Counted from the stretch's first letter, positions 46,668-59,689 are shown. The stretch: 64,000 bases of DNA from Reticulitermes speratus (GCA_021186555.1 JAJKFL010000237.1:578558-642557); one strand, 5' to 3'. The notes: generated by a model not told the origin, from the letters alone. Numbers and translations are program-made.

Positions 46668-46705
46668 AATAAGCTTTAATGTTATAACGTAAACAGTCAA
46701 TGGGA
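46668..46705 (+). repeat. Copy of dioxygenase intron-1 flank
   Basis: AATAAGCTTTAATGTTATAA and GTCAATGGG match, in inverted orientation, the start of intron 1 of the dioxygenase gene (62041-61990). The homology begins a few bases inside that intron. Confidence 0.8.
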
Positions 46706-47146
46706 ATTTATATGAACGTAATGAGCAACGTACCAACACGCACGTACACAAACAATTTATATGAACGTAATGAGCAACGTACCAACACGCACGTACACAA
46801 ACAATTTATATGAACGTAATCAGCAACGTACCAACGCGCACGTACACAAACAATTTATATGAACGTAATCAGCAACGTACCAACACGCACGTACACAAAC
46901 AATTTATATGAACGTAATCAGCAACGTACCAACACGCACGTACACAAACAATTTATATGAACTTAATCAGCAACGTACCAACACGCACGTACACAAACAA
47001 TTTATATGAACGTAATAGCAACGTACCAACACGCACGTACACAAACAATTTATATGAACGTAATCAGCAACGTACCAACACGCACGTACACAAACAATTT
47101 ATATGAACGTAATCAGCAACGTACCAACGCGCACGTACACAAACAC
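46706..47146 (+). repeat. 49-bp x 9 minisatellite (inverted relative of 60.4-62.0 kb array)
   Basis: The unit is ATTTATATGAACGTAATCAG, CAACGTACCAACACGCACGT, ACACAAACA. It is the reverse complement of the unit at 60376-61996. Confidence 0.95.
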
Positions 47147-47236
47147 AAGAATGAAAAGACACAATTTACAGTAGCATTAACAAAATACTTAAATACACAC
47201 AGCTTTTAGTGAGTAGATGAATTTGTTGTGTATAAA

Positions 47237-47840
47237 GACGGTTCATAGTGCGGTGTGTAACATGTTTATAGTGTTTTAGTGTATAGTGAGGTGTGTAACA
47301 TGTTTATAGTGTTTTAGTGTATAGTGAGGTGTGTAACATGTTTATAGTTTTTTTAGTTTATAGTGAGGTGTGTAACATGTTTATAGTGTTTTAGTGTATA
47401 GTGAGGTGTGTAACATGTTTATAGTGTTTTAGTGTATAGTGAGGTGTGTAACATGTTTATAGTGTTTTAGTGTATAGTGAGGTGTGTAACATGTTTATAG
47501 TTTTTTAGTGTATAGTGAGGTGTGTAACATGTTTATAGTGTTTTAGTGTATAGTGAGGTGTGTAACATGTTTATAGTGTTTTAGTGTGTAGTGAGGTGTG
47601 TAAATGTTTATAGTGTTTTAGTGTATAGTGAGGTGTGTAACATGTTTATAGTGTTTTAGAGTATAGTGAGGTGTGTTACATGTTTATAGTGTTTTAGTGT
47701 ATAGTGAGATGTGTAACATGTTTATAGTGTTTTAGTGTATAGTGAGGTGTGTAACATGTTTATAGTGTTTTAGTGTATAGTGAGGTGTGTAACATGTTTA
47801 TAGTGTTTCAGTGTATAGTGTTTTAGTGTATAGTGTTCAG
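47237..47840. repeat. 38-bp x 15 minisatellite
   Basis: The unit is GTGTGTAACATGTTTATAGT followed by GTTTTAGTGTATAGTGAG. The last units degrade into shorter pieces. Confidence 0.93.
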
Positions 47841-47921
47841 ATGTAAAATTGTGTAGTGTGTACAGCCGTATATTTGTGTATTGTGACTTATTGCACATCG
47901 AGTTGTGACTTGGACAGACTT

Positions 47922-48004
47922 ATGTATGTATGTATGTATGTATGTATGTATGTATGTATGTACGTATGTATGTATCTATATGTATGTATATCTATGTATG
48001 TATC
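47922..48004. repeat. (GTAT)n microsatellite 1
   Basis: Tetranucleotide repeat with a few substitutions. Confidence 0.95.
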
Positions 48005-48165
48005 CGCAACCTGAGGATCAATACCAACATCAGTACCAAAATTCATCCAAATCCATCAGGCAGACACGACCTCTGGACACATCTATGCAGTTTGTGCGAG
48101 TAAGTCATACAGAAGGTCAGGACTGAGTTTGTACTGTGATGACTGTCATCGTAGTACTGTCATCG

Positions 48166-48285
48166 TATGTATGTATGTATGTATGCATGTATGTATGTAT
48201 GTATGTATGCATGTATGTATGTATATGTATATATGTATGTATGTATGTACATATTTATATATGTGTATCTGTATGTATTTTGTCC
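48166..48285. repeat. (GTAT)n microsatellite 2
   Basis: Tetranucleotide repeat with GCAT interruptions, ending just before the SINE at 48307. Confidence 0.95.
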
Positions 48286-48306
48286 ACAATGGGAAATTCG
48301 GCGTAC

Positions 48307-48595
48307 GCGGTGGCGCAGTTGGTTGAGGCACTGCTCTACAAACCGGAATGTCGCGGGTTCAATTCCCGATGGTGTCACTGGAACTTTTCATTGACATAAT
48401 CCTTTCGGTCGCACTATGGACCTGGGGTCCACTCAGCCTCTAACAGAAATGAGTACCAGGAATATTTCCTGGGGGGTAAAGGCGGCCGGTGCGTAGGGCT
48501 GACAACCTTACCACCTTCATGTGCCGATTATCTGGAAATCTGGGAGCCTCAACCTCCTGGAACCATAGAAGCCTGTCCAGGCCTGTATAGGGATG
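48307..48595 (+). mobile_element. tRNA-derived SINE, GTGGCGCAGTTGGT type, copy 2
   Basis: The A box GTGGCGCAGTTGGTTGAGG and B box GGGTTCAATTCCC (about 48355-48367) are visible. It is collinear with 35603-35890 through to GCCTGTCCAGGCCTGTA. Confidence 0.85.
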
Positions 48596-48604
48596 CTTAA
48601 CTAG

Positions 48605-48975
48605 CTACGAATTAAAGCCTATATGCGTGTCACGTTGTCATATATCCATCTTCCGAACCACATGTACAGTATAAAGCCTGTATGGTGTCACGTTGTCATA
48701 TTCATCTTCAGACCCTGTACAGTAATTAAAGCCTGTATGCGTGTCACGTTGTCATATATCCATCTTCCAGAACCACATGTACAGTAATTAAAGCCTGTAT
48801 GCGTGTCACGTTGTCATATATCCATCTTCAGAACCACATGTACAGTAATTAAAGCCTATATGCGTGTCACGTTGTCATATATCCATCTTCCAGAACCACA
48901 TGTACAGTAATTAAAGCCTGTATGCGTGTCACGTTGTCATATATCCATCTTCCAGAACCACATGTACAGTAATTC
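48605..48975. repeat. 62-bp x 6 minisatellite
   Basis: The unit starts ATTAAAGCCTGTATGCGTGT and ends CCACATGTACAGTA. One early unit is shortened. Confidence 0.92.
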
Positions 48976-50760
48976 TTACGGGCCGCCAGTATAATCATAG
49001 GGCACTATCGATAAGAATGACATCTTTCGGGGTGAATTGAAATTAACCCTCAAGTTACGTGGTTGCTGATCGAGTGACATCAGAGTCGTTGGAAGCCGTC
49101 GGGAGTGACATGCACCTGCTTGCCTGCCTGCATTTTGCTGACTAGAAGTAATACAGGGCGCTTGACAAATTTGTTACAGTAAGTTGTGTTGAACATGCGA
49201 TTTGCAAGTATGTATGATTTGATTTTAATTAATTTGTGTTTCTATTTAAAATAACCGTTAATTAGCACGAAGAACGATTTGCAAAGTTCGTAGTCATTTT
49301 GACGCCGTTTATATTTATAAAATACAGGTGCATATTTGGGGTATTCTAAACAAAATTATTATTCAGAGTTAATAAATATTTATTCGTGAAATATAACAAT
49401 CACATCGAATCTGTGGCAGCCTGGAAATATATTTTTATAAAACTCAAAATTTATAAATTAATATGCAAACGTTTGTAGCCATCTTGGATTTACAGTTACT
49501 TGGCGCCTGTGTAAATATTAACGATTATTTAACCTGTAATATTGCACATTAAGAGTTACAACGTTTTATTAAATTCATAATAATTTTCTGAACATTATAA
49601 TCACAATTCCAGAGTTAAGTTTTTGTTAACCATAAATAAACACAGTGGACTGTGCAGTTTATAGCCATATTGGCATATCATACACAAGCTGGCAGACATC
49701 TTGGATTCTCGTGTTGCTCTGCACCCACACAGCAGTCCTGCTCGTCACACTGCGTTAACAGTTAAAATATTGCACTAAGTTCATTAATAATTTTACAAGT
49801 TCCGTTATCGTAATTCCAAGATAAGTTTTGTGTTGACCAGAAATATGAAGCATGAGCTCTAAACTAGCAGACAGTTCGGCTGCCTTTACAGTTACGCAAG
49901 ACTGTGGCATACTTGAAGGCTTTCTAAAGGTAAGGATTATCTGCAGGTAAAAGCTACCTTTTTCCTCACAAATCATACCAACTCCCACACACTTGCACTA
50001 TTTACATACATCTTCAGTAACATGATACTTTCGTTACAGATATTTGTAGGCACGTCCGATTATCAAGGTTCATATCGCCGAAATGAATATTAAAGCATTT
50101 CAGATTATAATCTTTTAAATTAATAATTAACATGTTTTATAAAGTTTATATTTATTTGTTTTTTCCAAATTTTTTCACAAATTTAGGAGTAAGGTTATTG
50201 GCAACTAAACTTTATTAATTTTTACTTAAGAGTTACATAATAAACCCAGTGCATTCTTTGTAACGTTGTAGCCATTTTGTCTTGGACATTATCATTGAGA
50301 AAATTGTGCTTATTCCAGCAATTTATTGCTATTAACAAGCCATAAATTCATTTCTTAACTTCAAGTTCATTTTCAAGTGAACAGATATAATGTATATAAG
50401 GAGATAATTCAATATTTATTTATAGATATCCTGGATTGAATTTTCTGTTATAAATAACAACAAAATTCTATCTGTTGGCATTAGGATAATAGGACGAATA
50501 ACAAACATTTCTAAGTACATTTGTCACATATTTAAAGCCATTGACATCAGGCACAAAGCTGCTGCTACTGCCAACATTGTTTTAAATAAAGCTGAAAAAT
50601 TTTTTCGCTGAAGGTAGGTCTGACACGTGGCGTTTATTTATAGGAAGTAATTGAACACCTTTGTAACGGGTTAATGTAGACACAGCTAACTGCCATATCG
50701 ACAGGTTGTCAGGAGTGACAAAATGCAGCCATCCCTTTTTGGGCCGTTTTTTTGCGAAAC
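48976..50760. other. AT-rich non-coding sequence
   Basis: No exon or array is seen. The phrase GCCATCTTGGATTT and variants recur four times (about 49480, 49660, 49695 and 50270), suggesting an old, diverged repeat. Confidence 0.45.
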
Positions 50761-50764
50761 AAAA

Positions 50765-50885
50765 AGGTTTTGGAGACCACGTCAGTACGTCTGTACGTCT
50801 GTACGTCAGTACGTCAGTACGTCTGTAGTCTGTACGTTAGCACGTCAATACCAATACGTCAGTACGTCTGTACGTCTGTCCGTCT
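50765..50885. repeat. Short 8-10 bp tandem repeat (GTACGTCTGTAC)
   Basis: Irregular GTACGTCTGTACGTCAGTAC units occur at the edge of a dispersed repeat that continues with CGTGAAAATCGAC. Confidence 0.8.
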
Positions 50886-52250
50886 GTGATTGAATATGAG
50901 CAAATAAACAATTTAGCTGATTTTCACAAACTCTGCTATACAAAGCCTTCACAAGAACAAAATAAAGTCACATAAACGTGAGTTTCGTGAAAATCGACTC
51001 ATTGACAGTCGTACGTTTTTTGTGGGCGTAAACGGATTTGTCAGTAATTTTACACGTTCTTCAACGGATGTGGTTAAAATTCGGTAGTTACAGAAGGTTT
51101 ACAGATGATGGCCTCCGCAGTTTTGTGGTTACGTGAAAATGATACAGTGAAACCAAAGCTCCACTAGAACATAAATAAAATGTTGCCAATATTTTCAACA
51201 CGTTCTGTCCTACTTGGTTTATAAACTCGTTAACAAAATGTGCACAAAAATGTATTGACTGTTGTGAGATTCATTCAAATCGACGCACAAAAGCCATAAT
51301 GTACTTAAGAGCGTAAAGTAATTTCTATCCCACTCCCCACATTTATTCTCCGATTTGGCTCACTTCCGGTACAAGACATCAGAAAATAACGCCGTTAGGC
51401 TGTTGTGAGTTTCACGAAAATCGTCGCAGGCAAGAACACACTTTTGTTAACGGTGTGAATGAGATTACATTTACGTGTGCACAGTGAAGCCTGTCAGAAG
51501 CTAATGCACCTTCAGTTATTCAAGAAATTCCCAGCATTTTGTAGAACCCGAAGTTTCGTTTCTGTGTTTACAAGACCCCACAGATTACCTACAATAGTAC
51601 TGAGTCAGACGAAATTCAATGCACATACTTCAATGCACATACTTCAGTCCTATTCCTTCAAGATCCACTTCAACGTTCTCTGATCTAAACCCTGATCCAC
51701 CAATCATCTTATTTTCGTCCTTTTATGCACTCATTCTGGGATATTAACTTTTGAATCAGCCACGACAGCCTTGTTTGCCCATCCAATCGTGTTTTTGTAC
51801 AGCAATCGTCTGTTTGTACCACATTTCCCACAATTTGGCCTGTTACTGTCGTTGCAAAATTTTTATTAAATATTCTATTCTTCATTAACCTAATTCGATG
51901 AGGCAGAGTGCTTCCTCAGCAGCTAATAGTGTCTCAGCTCTTCGAATTTTTATTTCATTGATCACAAATTTCCATTCCTGCGTCAGAAAAGCCAGCTACT
52001 GGTCCTGATGAATCCAATATATATCCAAGCAGTCTAGTTTAAAACCCATCTTAATATTATCCTCCCAACTACACCTAGGTATTCTAAGCAGCTTATCTTC
52101 GCGCTTCGTTACCTTGAATCAGCCACGACACTGTCCTTCCCAAGCGTTCGTCCTGTACACGTAATTCTCAATTCCACGATTTGCTACTGGCACTCCAAAA
52201 CAAACATACAATTATGGTGGAGCATATTCTTTCTTGCTGCTCGCGTTTAA
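50886..52250. other. Non-coding, interspersed-repeat relics
   Basis: Copies of the TTTCGTGAAAATCG motif family run to about 51.5 kb. The plus-strand frame at 51489-51683 (LQLFKKFPAFCRTRSF and SYSFKIHFNVL) looks like a decayed interspersed-repeat coding piece, not a host exon. Nothing else is recognised. Confidence 0.4.
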
Positions 52251-52895
52251 ATGTTTTGTCTGCTCCTGTTATCAACACACTGTTTGTCTGCTCCTGCTAT
52301 CAACACACTGTTTGTCTGCACCTGCTATCAACACACCGTTTTGTCTGCGCCTGCTATCACACACTGTTTGTCTGCTCCTGCTATCAACACATGTTGTTGC
52401 ACTGCTATCAACACACGTTTTGTCTGCGCCTGCTATCAACACACTGTTTGTCTGCTCCTGCTATCAACACACTGTTGTCTGCTCCTGTTATCAACACACT
52501 GTTTGTCTGCTCCTGCTATCAACACACTGTTTGTCTGCTCCTGCTATCAACACACTGTTTTGTCTGCGCCTGCTATCAACACACTGTTTGTCTGCTCCTG
52601 CTATCAACACACTGTTTGTCTGCTCCTGCTATCAACACACTGTTTGTCTGCTCCTGTTATCAACACACTGTTTGTCTGCTCCTGCTATCAACACACTGTT
52701 TGTCTGCTCCTGCTATCAACACACTGTTTGTCTGCTCCTGTTATCAACACACTCTTTGTCTGCTCCTGCTATCAACACACTGTTTGTCTGCCCCTGCTAT
52801 CAACACACTGTTTGTCTGCTCCTGCTATCAACACACTGTATGTCTGCTCCTGCTATCAACACACTCTTTGTCTGCTCCTGCTATCAACACACTAT
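52250..52895. repeat. 28-bp x about 22 minisatellite
   Basis: The unit is TGTTTGTCTGCTCCTGCTAT followed by CAACACAC. Three units make 84 bp, so all three plus-strand frames stay open; the resulting 230-270 residue ORFs are artefacts. Confidence 0.95.
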
Positions 52896-54408
52896 TTCCA
52901 GTATCTCCTGCAGTGTCAATATGTGTTATTGATAATATTATAATTTATCATTATTCACTCAACTCGATAATTGTTTTACTTGCTGTGTTTTACGAAATGA
53001 TCTAATATTCCCCCCCCCCCCAGTTCTGTCTGCCTATGATAATTCTTTTCAGGTCTACTGTAGTATTCTCTCATCTGTGTCTAATTCTACCACATGGCCT
53101 GTTTCAAATTTTTGTACAAAGAACATCTGTGCATCTCTCTCCCCTCCGATGCTTGCCACTTGCTCGCCCCTCTCAACCACCTGCAGCCAACTCGTCTACC
53201 GATATTAGCCGAGCAGCATAAATCATGAAACTCCTCGTCCAGTCGTCTTATCACTCGCTCCATGTACTGTACACACGTTCTATTGATCACCCTGTTCTCA
53301 TGCAAACTCAGTCTGCCTGCCTGCCTGCCTGCTCTGTTTGTCTGTCCGTCTCTCCGTCACATTACCCCCCCACACCCCACAGCACACAACTCACAGTACG
53401 TTCATTCACATACTTCCTTCGTAACACAGCTACATTCAGGATAACCGCAATCTTTCGTCATTCCAATTTATTGTTCCTCTTTTAATTTCTTTGCTTCCGG
53501 TAAACAGAACGGAAATGATCGTGGCCTGACATTAAATAACATGTGCTTCGTTTAACGTCCTTAAATAAATGAAGCCAATACCTCAAGAAATGTGGTACTT
53601 TTTAAAGTCTTCACTGCCCAAAACTTTTCAAAGCAACTCGCTTGACAAGAGCAGTCGATGCACGTTTAACCGCAGTGACGTCATGCATGTGTCCTCCCGT
53701 GAGAGGCAACGACTCGATGCAGTACAAGTAAAGAGGGCCAGCGCTCTTTGCTACCAAATAATTTATGTCCTGTTAAGTTTTTCACCCGTATACATTAATG
53801 CCAGTACCGTAAATATATGTTAGAAATGTAATGTTACGCGAAGACGAAACGTCGTGGGTCAAATATTTTGTACGAAAGTATCCCAGGAATATTTAAAATG
53901 ATAAATCTGTCCACACTGTTATTTATACCAAAGCGGTACCAATATAGACCATTTTGATAATTTCGAAACACATTTAGCCATTTTTAATAGTGTGAAAAGC
54001 CACTTTGTTTTTTCGGTCTACTGTCACGTTGTATCCTCATTTTCACAACAAAAAATGACGTCAAATTCATCGTGACGTCATAGTTTTTATACAATGTATT
54101 TAATGGCAATTACCACATATGATCGTACGAATTTCTAGTATTTCTACACGACTAACGTACTGTAGCACTAACAGCACTAACTGTTCTTTAGTATTCTGCT
54201 TGTAGTTTCATGCCTGTCCTTGTGCATGGCAAACACTAACTAACACAAAAGTTATTCTGATTTCACCGTGCATCTTTTACTAATTATTAATTAGTAATCA
54301 GTAAATTAATAATTAGTAAAAAACTAACTAACACAGTTTGTACGTTCATATGTGCCCTTTGGCATTAAGTTTAGGACAAATAAGGTATTTGAATTCCTTT
54401 CTCAAAAC
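52896..54408. other. Non-coding sequence to scaffold gap
   Basis: There is a C run near 53010 and a short repeat-like coding relic at 53036-53221 (SHLCLILPHGLFQIFVQ). An 18-bp perfect inverted repeat is at 54275-54321. No gene is recognised. Confidence 0.45.
54275..54321. repeat. Perfect 18-bp inverted repeat
   Basis: TTTTACTAATTATTAATT at 54275-54292 pairs with 54304-54321 across an 11-nt loop. ACTAACTAACACA occurs directly repeated at 54235-54247 and 54323-54335, flanking it. Confidence 0.75.
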
Positions 54409-54508
54409 NNNNNNNNNNNNNNNNNNNNNNNNNNNNNNNNNNNNNNNNNNNNNNNNNNNNNNNNNNNNNNNNNNNNNNNNNNNNNNNNNNNNNNNNNNNN
54501 NNNNNNNN
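54409..54508. other. Assembly gap (100 N)
   Basis: Exactly 100 N, the usual placeholder for a gap of unknown length. Confidence 1.
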
Positions 54509-54591
54509 TCCTGTTGGTTCTGCCCCTTTTCTTTCTATAGGGACTTGCTTATGAAAAGGGGACAATAGAACACTAATAAAAACTACTGGTT

Positions 54592-55440
54592 ACAAGGTAT
54601 CTTGTACAGCTTGCTACTTCCTTCAGACACTACTGATTGTTTTACTTTATACTAACTACAGGTGTTATTTTACAATTCACTAACCTGTCTAAAACCTTGT
54701 AACTTTTACAAACTACAAGGTATCTTGTACAGCTTGCTACTTCCTTCAGACACTACTGATTGTTTTACTTTATACTAACTACAGGTGTTGTTTTACAACT
54801 CACTAACCTGTCTAAAACCTTGTAACTTTTACCAACTACAAGGTATCTTGTACAGCTTGTTACTTCCTTCGGACAATACTGATTATTTTACTTTCTACTA
54901 ACTACAGGTGTTGTTTTACAACTCACTAACCTGTCTTAAAACCTTGTAGCTTTTACCAACATGGTATCTTGTACAGCTTGTTACTTCCTTCGGACACTAC
55001 TGATTATTTTACTTTGTACTAACTGCAGGTGTTGTTTTACAACTCACAAACCTGTCTAAAACCTTGTAGCTTTTACGAACTACAAGGTATCTTGTACAAC
55101 TTGCTACTTCCTTCAGACACTACTGATTATTTTACGTTCAACTAACTAGAGGGTGTTGTTTTACAACTCACTAACCTGTCCATAACCTCGTAACTTTTAC
55201 CAACTACAAGGTATCTTGTACAGCTTGCTACTTCCTTCAAACACTACTGATTATTTTACGTTCAACTAACTAGAGGGTGTTGTTTTACAACTCACTAACC
55301 TGTCCATAACCTCGTAACTTTTACCAACTACAAGGTATCTTGTACAACTTGCTACTTCCTTCAGACACTACTGATTATTTTACTTTCTACTAACTAGAGG
55401 GTGTTGTTTTACAACTCACTGTCCTGTCCAATATCTCTTA
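54592..55440. repeat. 123-bp x 7 tandem repeat
   Basis: caaggtatct recurs at 54593, 54716 and 54839 and onward. Later units diverge (GAGGGTGTTGTTTTAC variant). The array borders the assembly gap. Confidence 0.92.
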
Positions 55441-56135
55441 AACTTTGCTACCTTCAAGGCATCTTGTAGAATTTAGTACCTTCTTGCAACACTACTCATT
55501 ACTCTATCTTCTCAATATTCTATCAAACTACAAGGTATACTGTGTGAACTCCTTAACCAACCACACACAGTAGTATTGTGGTCTCTATCTGACAGTCCAC
55601 AACAGTCTACCGAAACACAGTTTATCTTCTATGAAAACCAATACTACACAGCGAGCAGCAGTATCATTATCTGTTTCACATTTCACAGTAGTCTACCAAA
55701 CTACATGGTATCCTATACGGACACCAGCTCTAATGCAGTGGAGCGTTGGGGAGGTCCTTGTCAGTCCACAAGCTCCTCATAAAACTCATCAGCCACTACC
55801 ATTATGTATCCTGCTCTATTGTACTCACACACCCATTCTGATGTCACACCGTCCACCTGGGTTTACTTCCTCACTGTCTGGACCAAAAGTCTTTGTTCAC
55901 TGCTCACACCAAGTGACACTCACCCCTTCTTACACTCCGCCTTTTATTGTGTCTGTCTACAAACACCTTTCCCTCTCATGTATGAATGGGCCCATTGTCC
56001 AGCACGCATAATACACACCCCGAGGTACCTGACTTTCACGTATGCCTTGCGTGACGTTCCAGTCCGGCACGCATAGCACGCAGCCATGGCTAATTCTGTG
56101 AGCTACCTACAAGCAGCCTGGTAACAGACTGTCAC
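55441..56135. other. Non-coding spacer
   Basis: The first part is a further decayed continuation of the 123-bp repeat. Open frames at 55576-56076 have no known domain, so I call nothing. Confidence 0.4.
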
Positions 56136-56149
56136 CGATATAGTGTACT

Positions 56150-56866
56150 TACAGCAATTACACACAGACACAGTGCCAGTCACACAGCACATTTACTGTA
56201 CAAATACACACTGCACAGTCTGCAACTTAACTGTACTTACAACAATTACACACAGACACAGTGCCAGTCACACAGCACATTTACAGTACAAATACACACT
56301 GCACAGTCTGCAACTTAACTGTACTTACAGCAATTACACACAGACACAGTGCCAGTCACACAGCACATTTACTGTACAAATACACACTGCACAGTCTGCA
56401 ACTTAACTGTACTTACAGCAATTACACACAGACACAGTGCCAGTCACACAGCACATTTACTGTACAAATACACACTGCACAGTCTGCAACTTAACTGTAC
56501 TTACAGCAATTACACACAGACACAGTGCCAGTCACACAGCACATTTACTGTACAAGTACACACTGCACAGTCTGCAACTTAACTGTACTTACAGCAATTA
56601 CACACAGACACAGTGCCAGTCACACAGCACATTTACTGTACAAATACACACTGCACAGTCTGCAACTTAACTGTACTTACAGCAATTACACACAGACACA
56701 GTGCCAGTCACACAGCACATTTACTGTACAAGTACACACTGCACAGTCTGCAACTTAACTGTACTTACAGCAATTACACACAGACACAGTGCCAGTCACG
56801 CAGCACATTTACTGTACAAATACACACTGCACAGTCTGCAACTTAACTGTACTTACAGCAATTACA
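56150..56866. repeat. 88-bp x 8 tandem repeat
   Basis: The unit contains CAGCAATTACACACAGACAC, AGTGCCAGTCACACAGCACA and CTGCACAGTCTGCAACTTAA. Staggered ORFs 88 bp apart are copies of one frame and are not genes. Confidence 0.95.
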
Positions 56867-57380
56867 CAGAAGCTGCTGCTACGTGTTCAACTGCACAACA
56901 GGAGAGAAACTGTCCAGGTGATGTTTTCCGAAGTCGAGTGCAGCCGGTTGCTTGAAGCTGTATGTACATATATAGAAAATGACATCAAGGTATTAATTAG
57001 ATCCTTCACATTCACGCTAGTGCCTGCAATCGCATTGTCGCAGATTCAGTTTGCTAGGAACTGAGTGTATGTGATCCTCTCGCGCGTCTGCAAGCGAAGT
57101 TTGTGACTCTTGATTTGGGAAGGGATGACGTAATGCAGGAAAGTGGCGTGATCCTATGTCACGTGCGTGGCAATGTGTTTTATCACACATCAACATCTCC
57201 CATACACTTTACCAGCAAACCTGCCTTTCTCTGCCATCTGTGCGACACTGTACACAGCCACTGAGCTCTGCCGGCTACAGTGTCATAAGACCACGTCGCT
57301 TGTAGCGCCACTGAACCCGCACCACGGTGAGTGAGTTGTGTGATGCAGGGCGAGTTGCACTTGGTGGTTGATTGCTGGAG
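56867..57380. other. Non-coding spacer
   Basis: No recognisable exon is present. A possible acceptor and donor flank 56869-56917, but the peptide is not recognised. Confidence 0.4.
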
Positions 57381-57381
57381 T

Positions 57382-58540
57382 TTTTTTTTTATTCAACATG
57401 CTCCATTACAAAGTGCAACACTACATGTTTTAGCTGTTCTTTTTTAATCTTTATACAATTCAATATATCCTAGATTCTATTCTACAATATTATAAGTACT
57501 GTTTAACATATACTATATATACTATGTACTATATACAATATTTACATTATTATTTTTTGTGTTTTATATCTTCTGAAAATCTATCGGATTACAGAAATTG
57601 TAAAAGTCTTTAGTGAATTTTTGAACCAACTCTGGTTTATTCAACGGCCATCTTCTTCTTTTTGTAATTATTCTTTTCCTTAATGTGTTCCTTTCTTTCT
57701 TCAATAACCGACACTCCCATATCAGATGATCTATCATTTGATCTCCTCCGTTACAAGTACACGCTGCATCCTCTGTTATTTTGAATCGGTGGTAGTAGTC
57801 CTTCAGCTTTCCATGCCCTGTTAACATTGCTGTGAAATTTGGTGATATGGGTAATTTTATTGCGAGCCTTTGGCTAACATTTGGAAAGTACTGTCTTGTG
57901 TTTATTACGTTTGTAGTTTGTTGCCATTCTCTTTCCCATTTTTCTCTGCTTTCTTTTCTTAACTTTTGCTTTATCGTAGTTGTAGGAACCTTGCTATAGC
58001 TTACTGCTGTCTCAGTTCGAGCTGCCTGTTTGGCAAGGCGATCAGCAAGTTCGTTACCGTGTGTTGCTGTGTGAGCTTTCACTCATCCGAAGTCTATAGA
58101 CCAATTTCTGCTTTGTAATATTCTAATTTTCTGTCTTATTTCTTCAATTAGAAAGTTGAGGTTCTTTGAATTCTTTAGGGAATCCAGCGTAATCCTGCTG
58201 TCAGTATATATTACTGCTGTCAGTATGTATTACTGCTGTTCTTTGTATATCTTGTAGTTCTTCCATTTTCTCAAGTGCCTACATAATTGCGAGTTGTTCT
58301 GCTTGATTGTTAGAACATCCATTTCCCAGCTTGTATTGCATTTGGTATACAGGTATACTGTTAATGAACATTGCTGTACCTGATCCTACACCTTCATCAG
58401 ATTTGCTCCCGTCAGTAAACACTTCTACTGATACTGGATGTACAGTGCCTTCTTGTGCACCCTGTACTGTGTTCCTGTCACTCCTCATTTGCCATACTGT
58501 GAACATGGCCACTGAAAGACATCCCTGATGTAAATATATT
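57382..58540 (-). mobile_element. RNase H-bearing LINE 3' fragment, decayed
   Basis: The minus strand carries an RNase H domain, a C-terminal Zn-knuckle-like tail, an AT-rich 3' UTR and a poly-A end (plus-strand T run at 57382-57391). EVFTDGSKSDEGVGSG (catalytic Asp) and NNQAEQLAI (catalytic Glu) are in 58512-58279, and AHTATHGNELADRLAKQAA is in 58082-57564. CTCNGGDQMIDHLIWEC follows as a CCHC-like motif. In-frame stops (after AIM, and TGA replacing Trp in DFGWVKAH near 58085) and a duplicated ATACTGACAGCAGTA stretch near 58200-58236 break the frame. This places it in an R1/I/Jockey-like LINE group. Confidence 0.8.
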
Positions 58541-58557
58541 AATTAATGGCTGCTATG

Positions 58558-59535
58558 TATGAAAGTGTTGGCAGTAATAACAGGCACTTCATAACGACCA
58601 ACAACAGTATTGCTGCACCTCTGTACACTGCCTTGCAAGTACACAGTTTAACGAACTGCTAACAATTATCTGCATGCACAATGAAAGTGGTGGCAGTAAC
58701 AACAGGCACTTCATAACGACCAACAACAGTATTGCTGCACCTCTGTACACTGCCTTGCAAGTACACAGTTTAACGAACTGCTAACAATTATCTGCATGCA
58801 CAATGAAAGTGGTGGCAGTAACAACAGGCACATCATAACGACCAACAACAGTATTGCTGCACCTCTGTACACTGCCTTGCAAGTACACAGTTTAACGAAA
58901 TGCTAACAATTATCTGCATGCACAATGAAAGTGGTGGCAGTAACAACAGGCACTTCATAACGACCAACTTCAGTATTGCTGCACCTCTGTACACTGCCTT
59001 GCAAGTACACAGTTTAACGAACTGCTAACAATTATCTGCATGCACAATGAAAGTGGTGGCAGTAACAACAGGCACTTCATAACTACCAACAACAGTATTG
59101 CTGCACCTCTGTACACTGCCTTGCAAGTACACAGTTTAACGAACTGCTAACAATTATCTGCATGCACAATGAAAGTGGTGGCAGTAACAACAGGCACTTC
59201 ATAACGACCAACAACAGTATTGCTGCACCTCTGTACACTGCCTTGCAAGTACACAGTTTAACGAACTGCTAACAATTATCTGCATGCACAATGAAAGTGG
59301 TGGCAGTAACAACAGGCACTTCATAACGACCAACAACAGTATTGCTGCACCTCTGTACACTGCCTTGCAAGTACACAGTTTAACGAACTGCTAACAATTA
59401 TCTGCATGCACAATGAAAGTGGTGGCAGTAACAACAGGCACTTCATAACGACCAACAACAGTATTGCTGCACCTCTGTACACTGCCTTGCAAGTACACAG
59501 TTTAACGAACTGCTAACAATTATCTGCGTGCACAA
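58558..59535. repeat. 122-bp x 8 tandem repeat
   Basis: The unit starts AATGAAAGTGGTGGCAGTAA and ends ACAATTATCTGCATGCAC; atgaaag recurs at 58681, 58803 and 58925. The copies are nearly identical. Confidence 0.95.
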
Positions 59536-59689
59536 TGATTGCTTTTGCACAATCTGTGGTTCTCACAACAGTGTTGATGAAGATTCAATTCTTCCGGTAT
59601 GTTACACTGAGTTGATTGGTAAAACGTTACTTAAGTTTCAGAGCAGCATGCAGCCCCAGGCTATAGGTAAAGGAGTCCCTCTGCATGTC

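Noticed and set aside
33872-47840. Regularly spaced repeats resembling a CRISPR array
   Set aside because: Units are directly adjacent with no unique spacers, there are no cas genes, and the DNA is clearly eukaryotic.
52181-53005. Three overlapping plus-strand ORFs of 230-274 residues
   Set aside because: A 28-bp repeat without stops keeps all three frames open. The peptides are frame-rotated versions of the same simple unit.
51459-53221. Possible host exons (KKFPAFCRTRSF and SHLCLILPHGLF pieces)
   Set aside because: They resemble broken coding pieces of an interspersed repeat, lack splice partners, and are separated by a minisatellite.
55576-56076. Overlapping plus-strand ORFs of 68-126 residues
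   Set aside because: Low-complexity Ser/Thr/His-rich peptides in two frames at once, next to decayed tandem repeats; there is no domain and no supporting signal.
56143-57064. Series of 77-91 residue ORFs spaced 88 bp apart
   Set aside because: All are the same frame entered at successive 88-bp repeat units.
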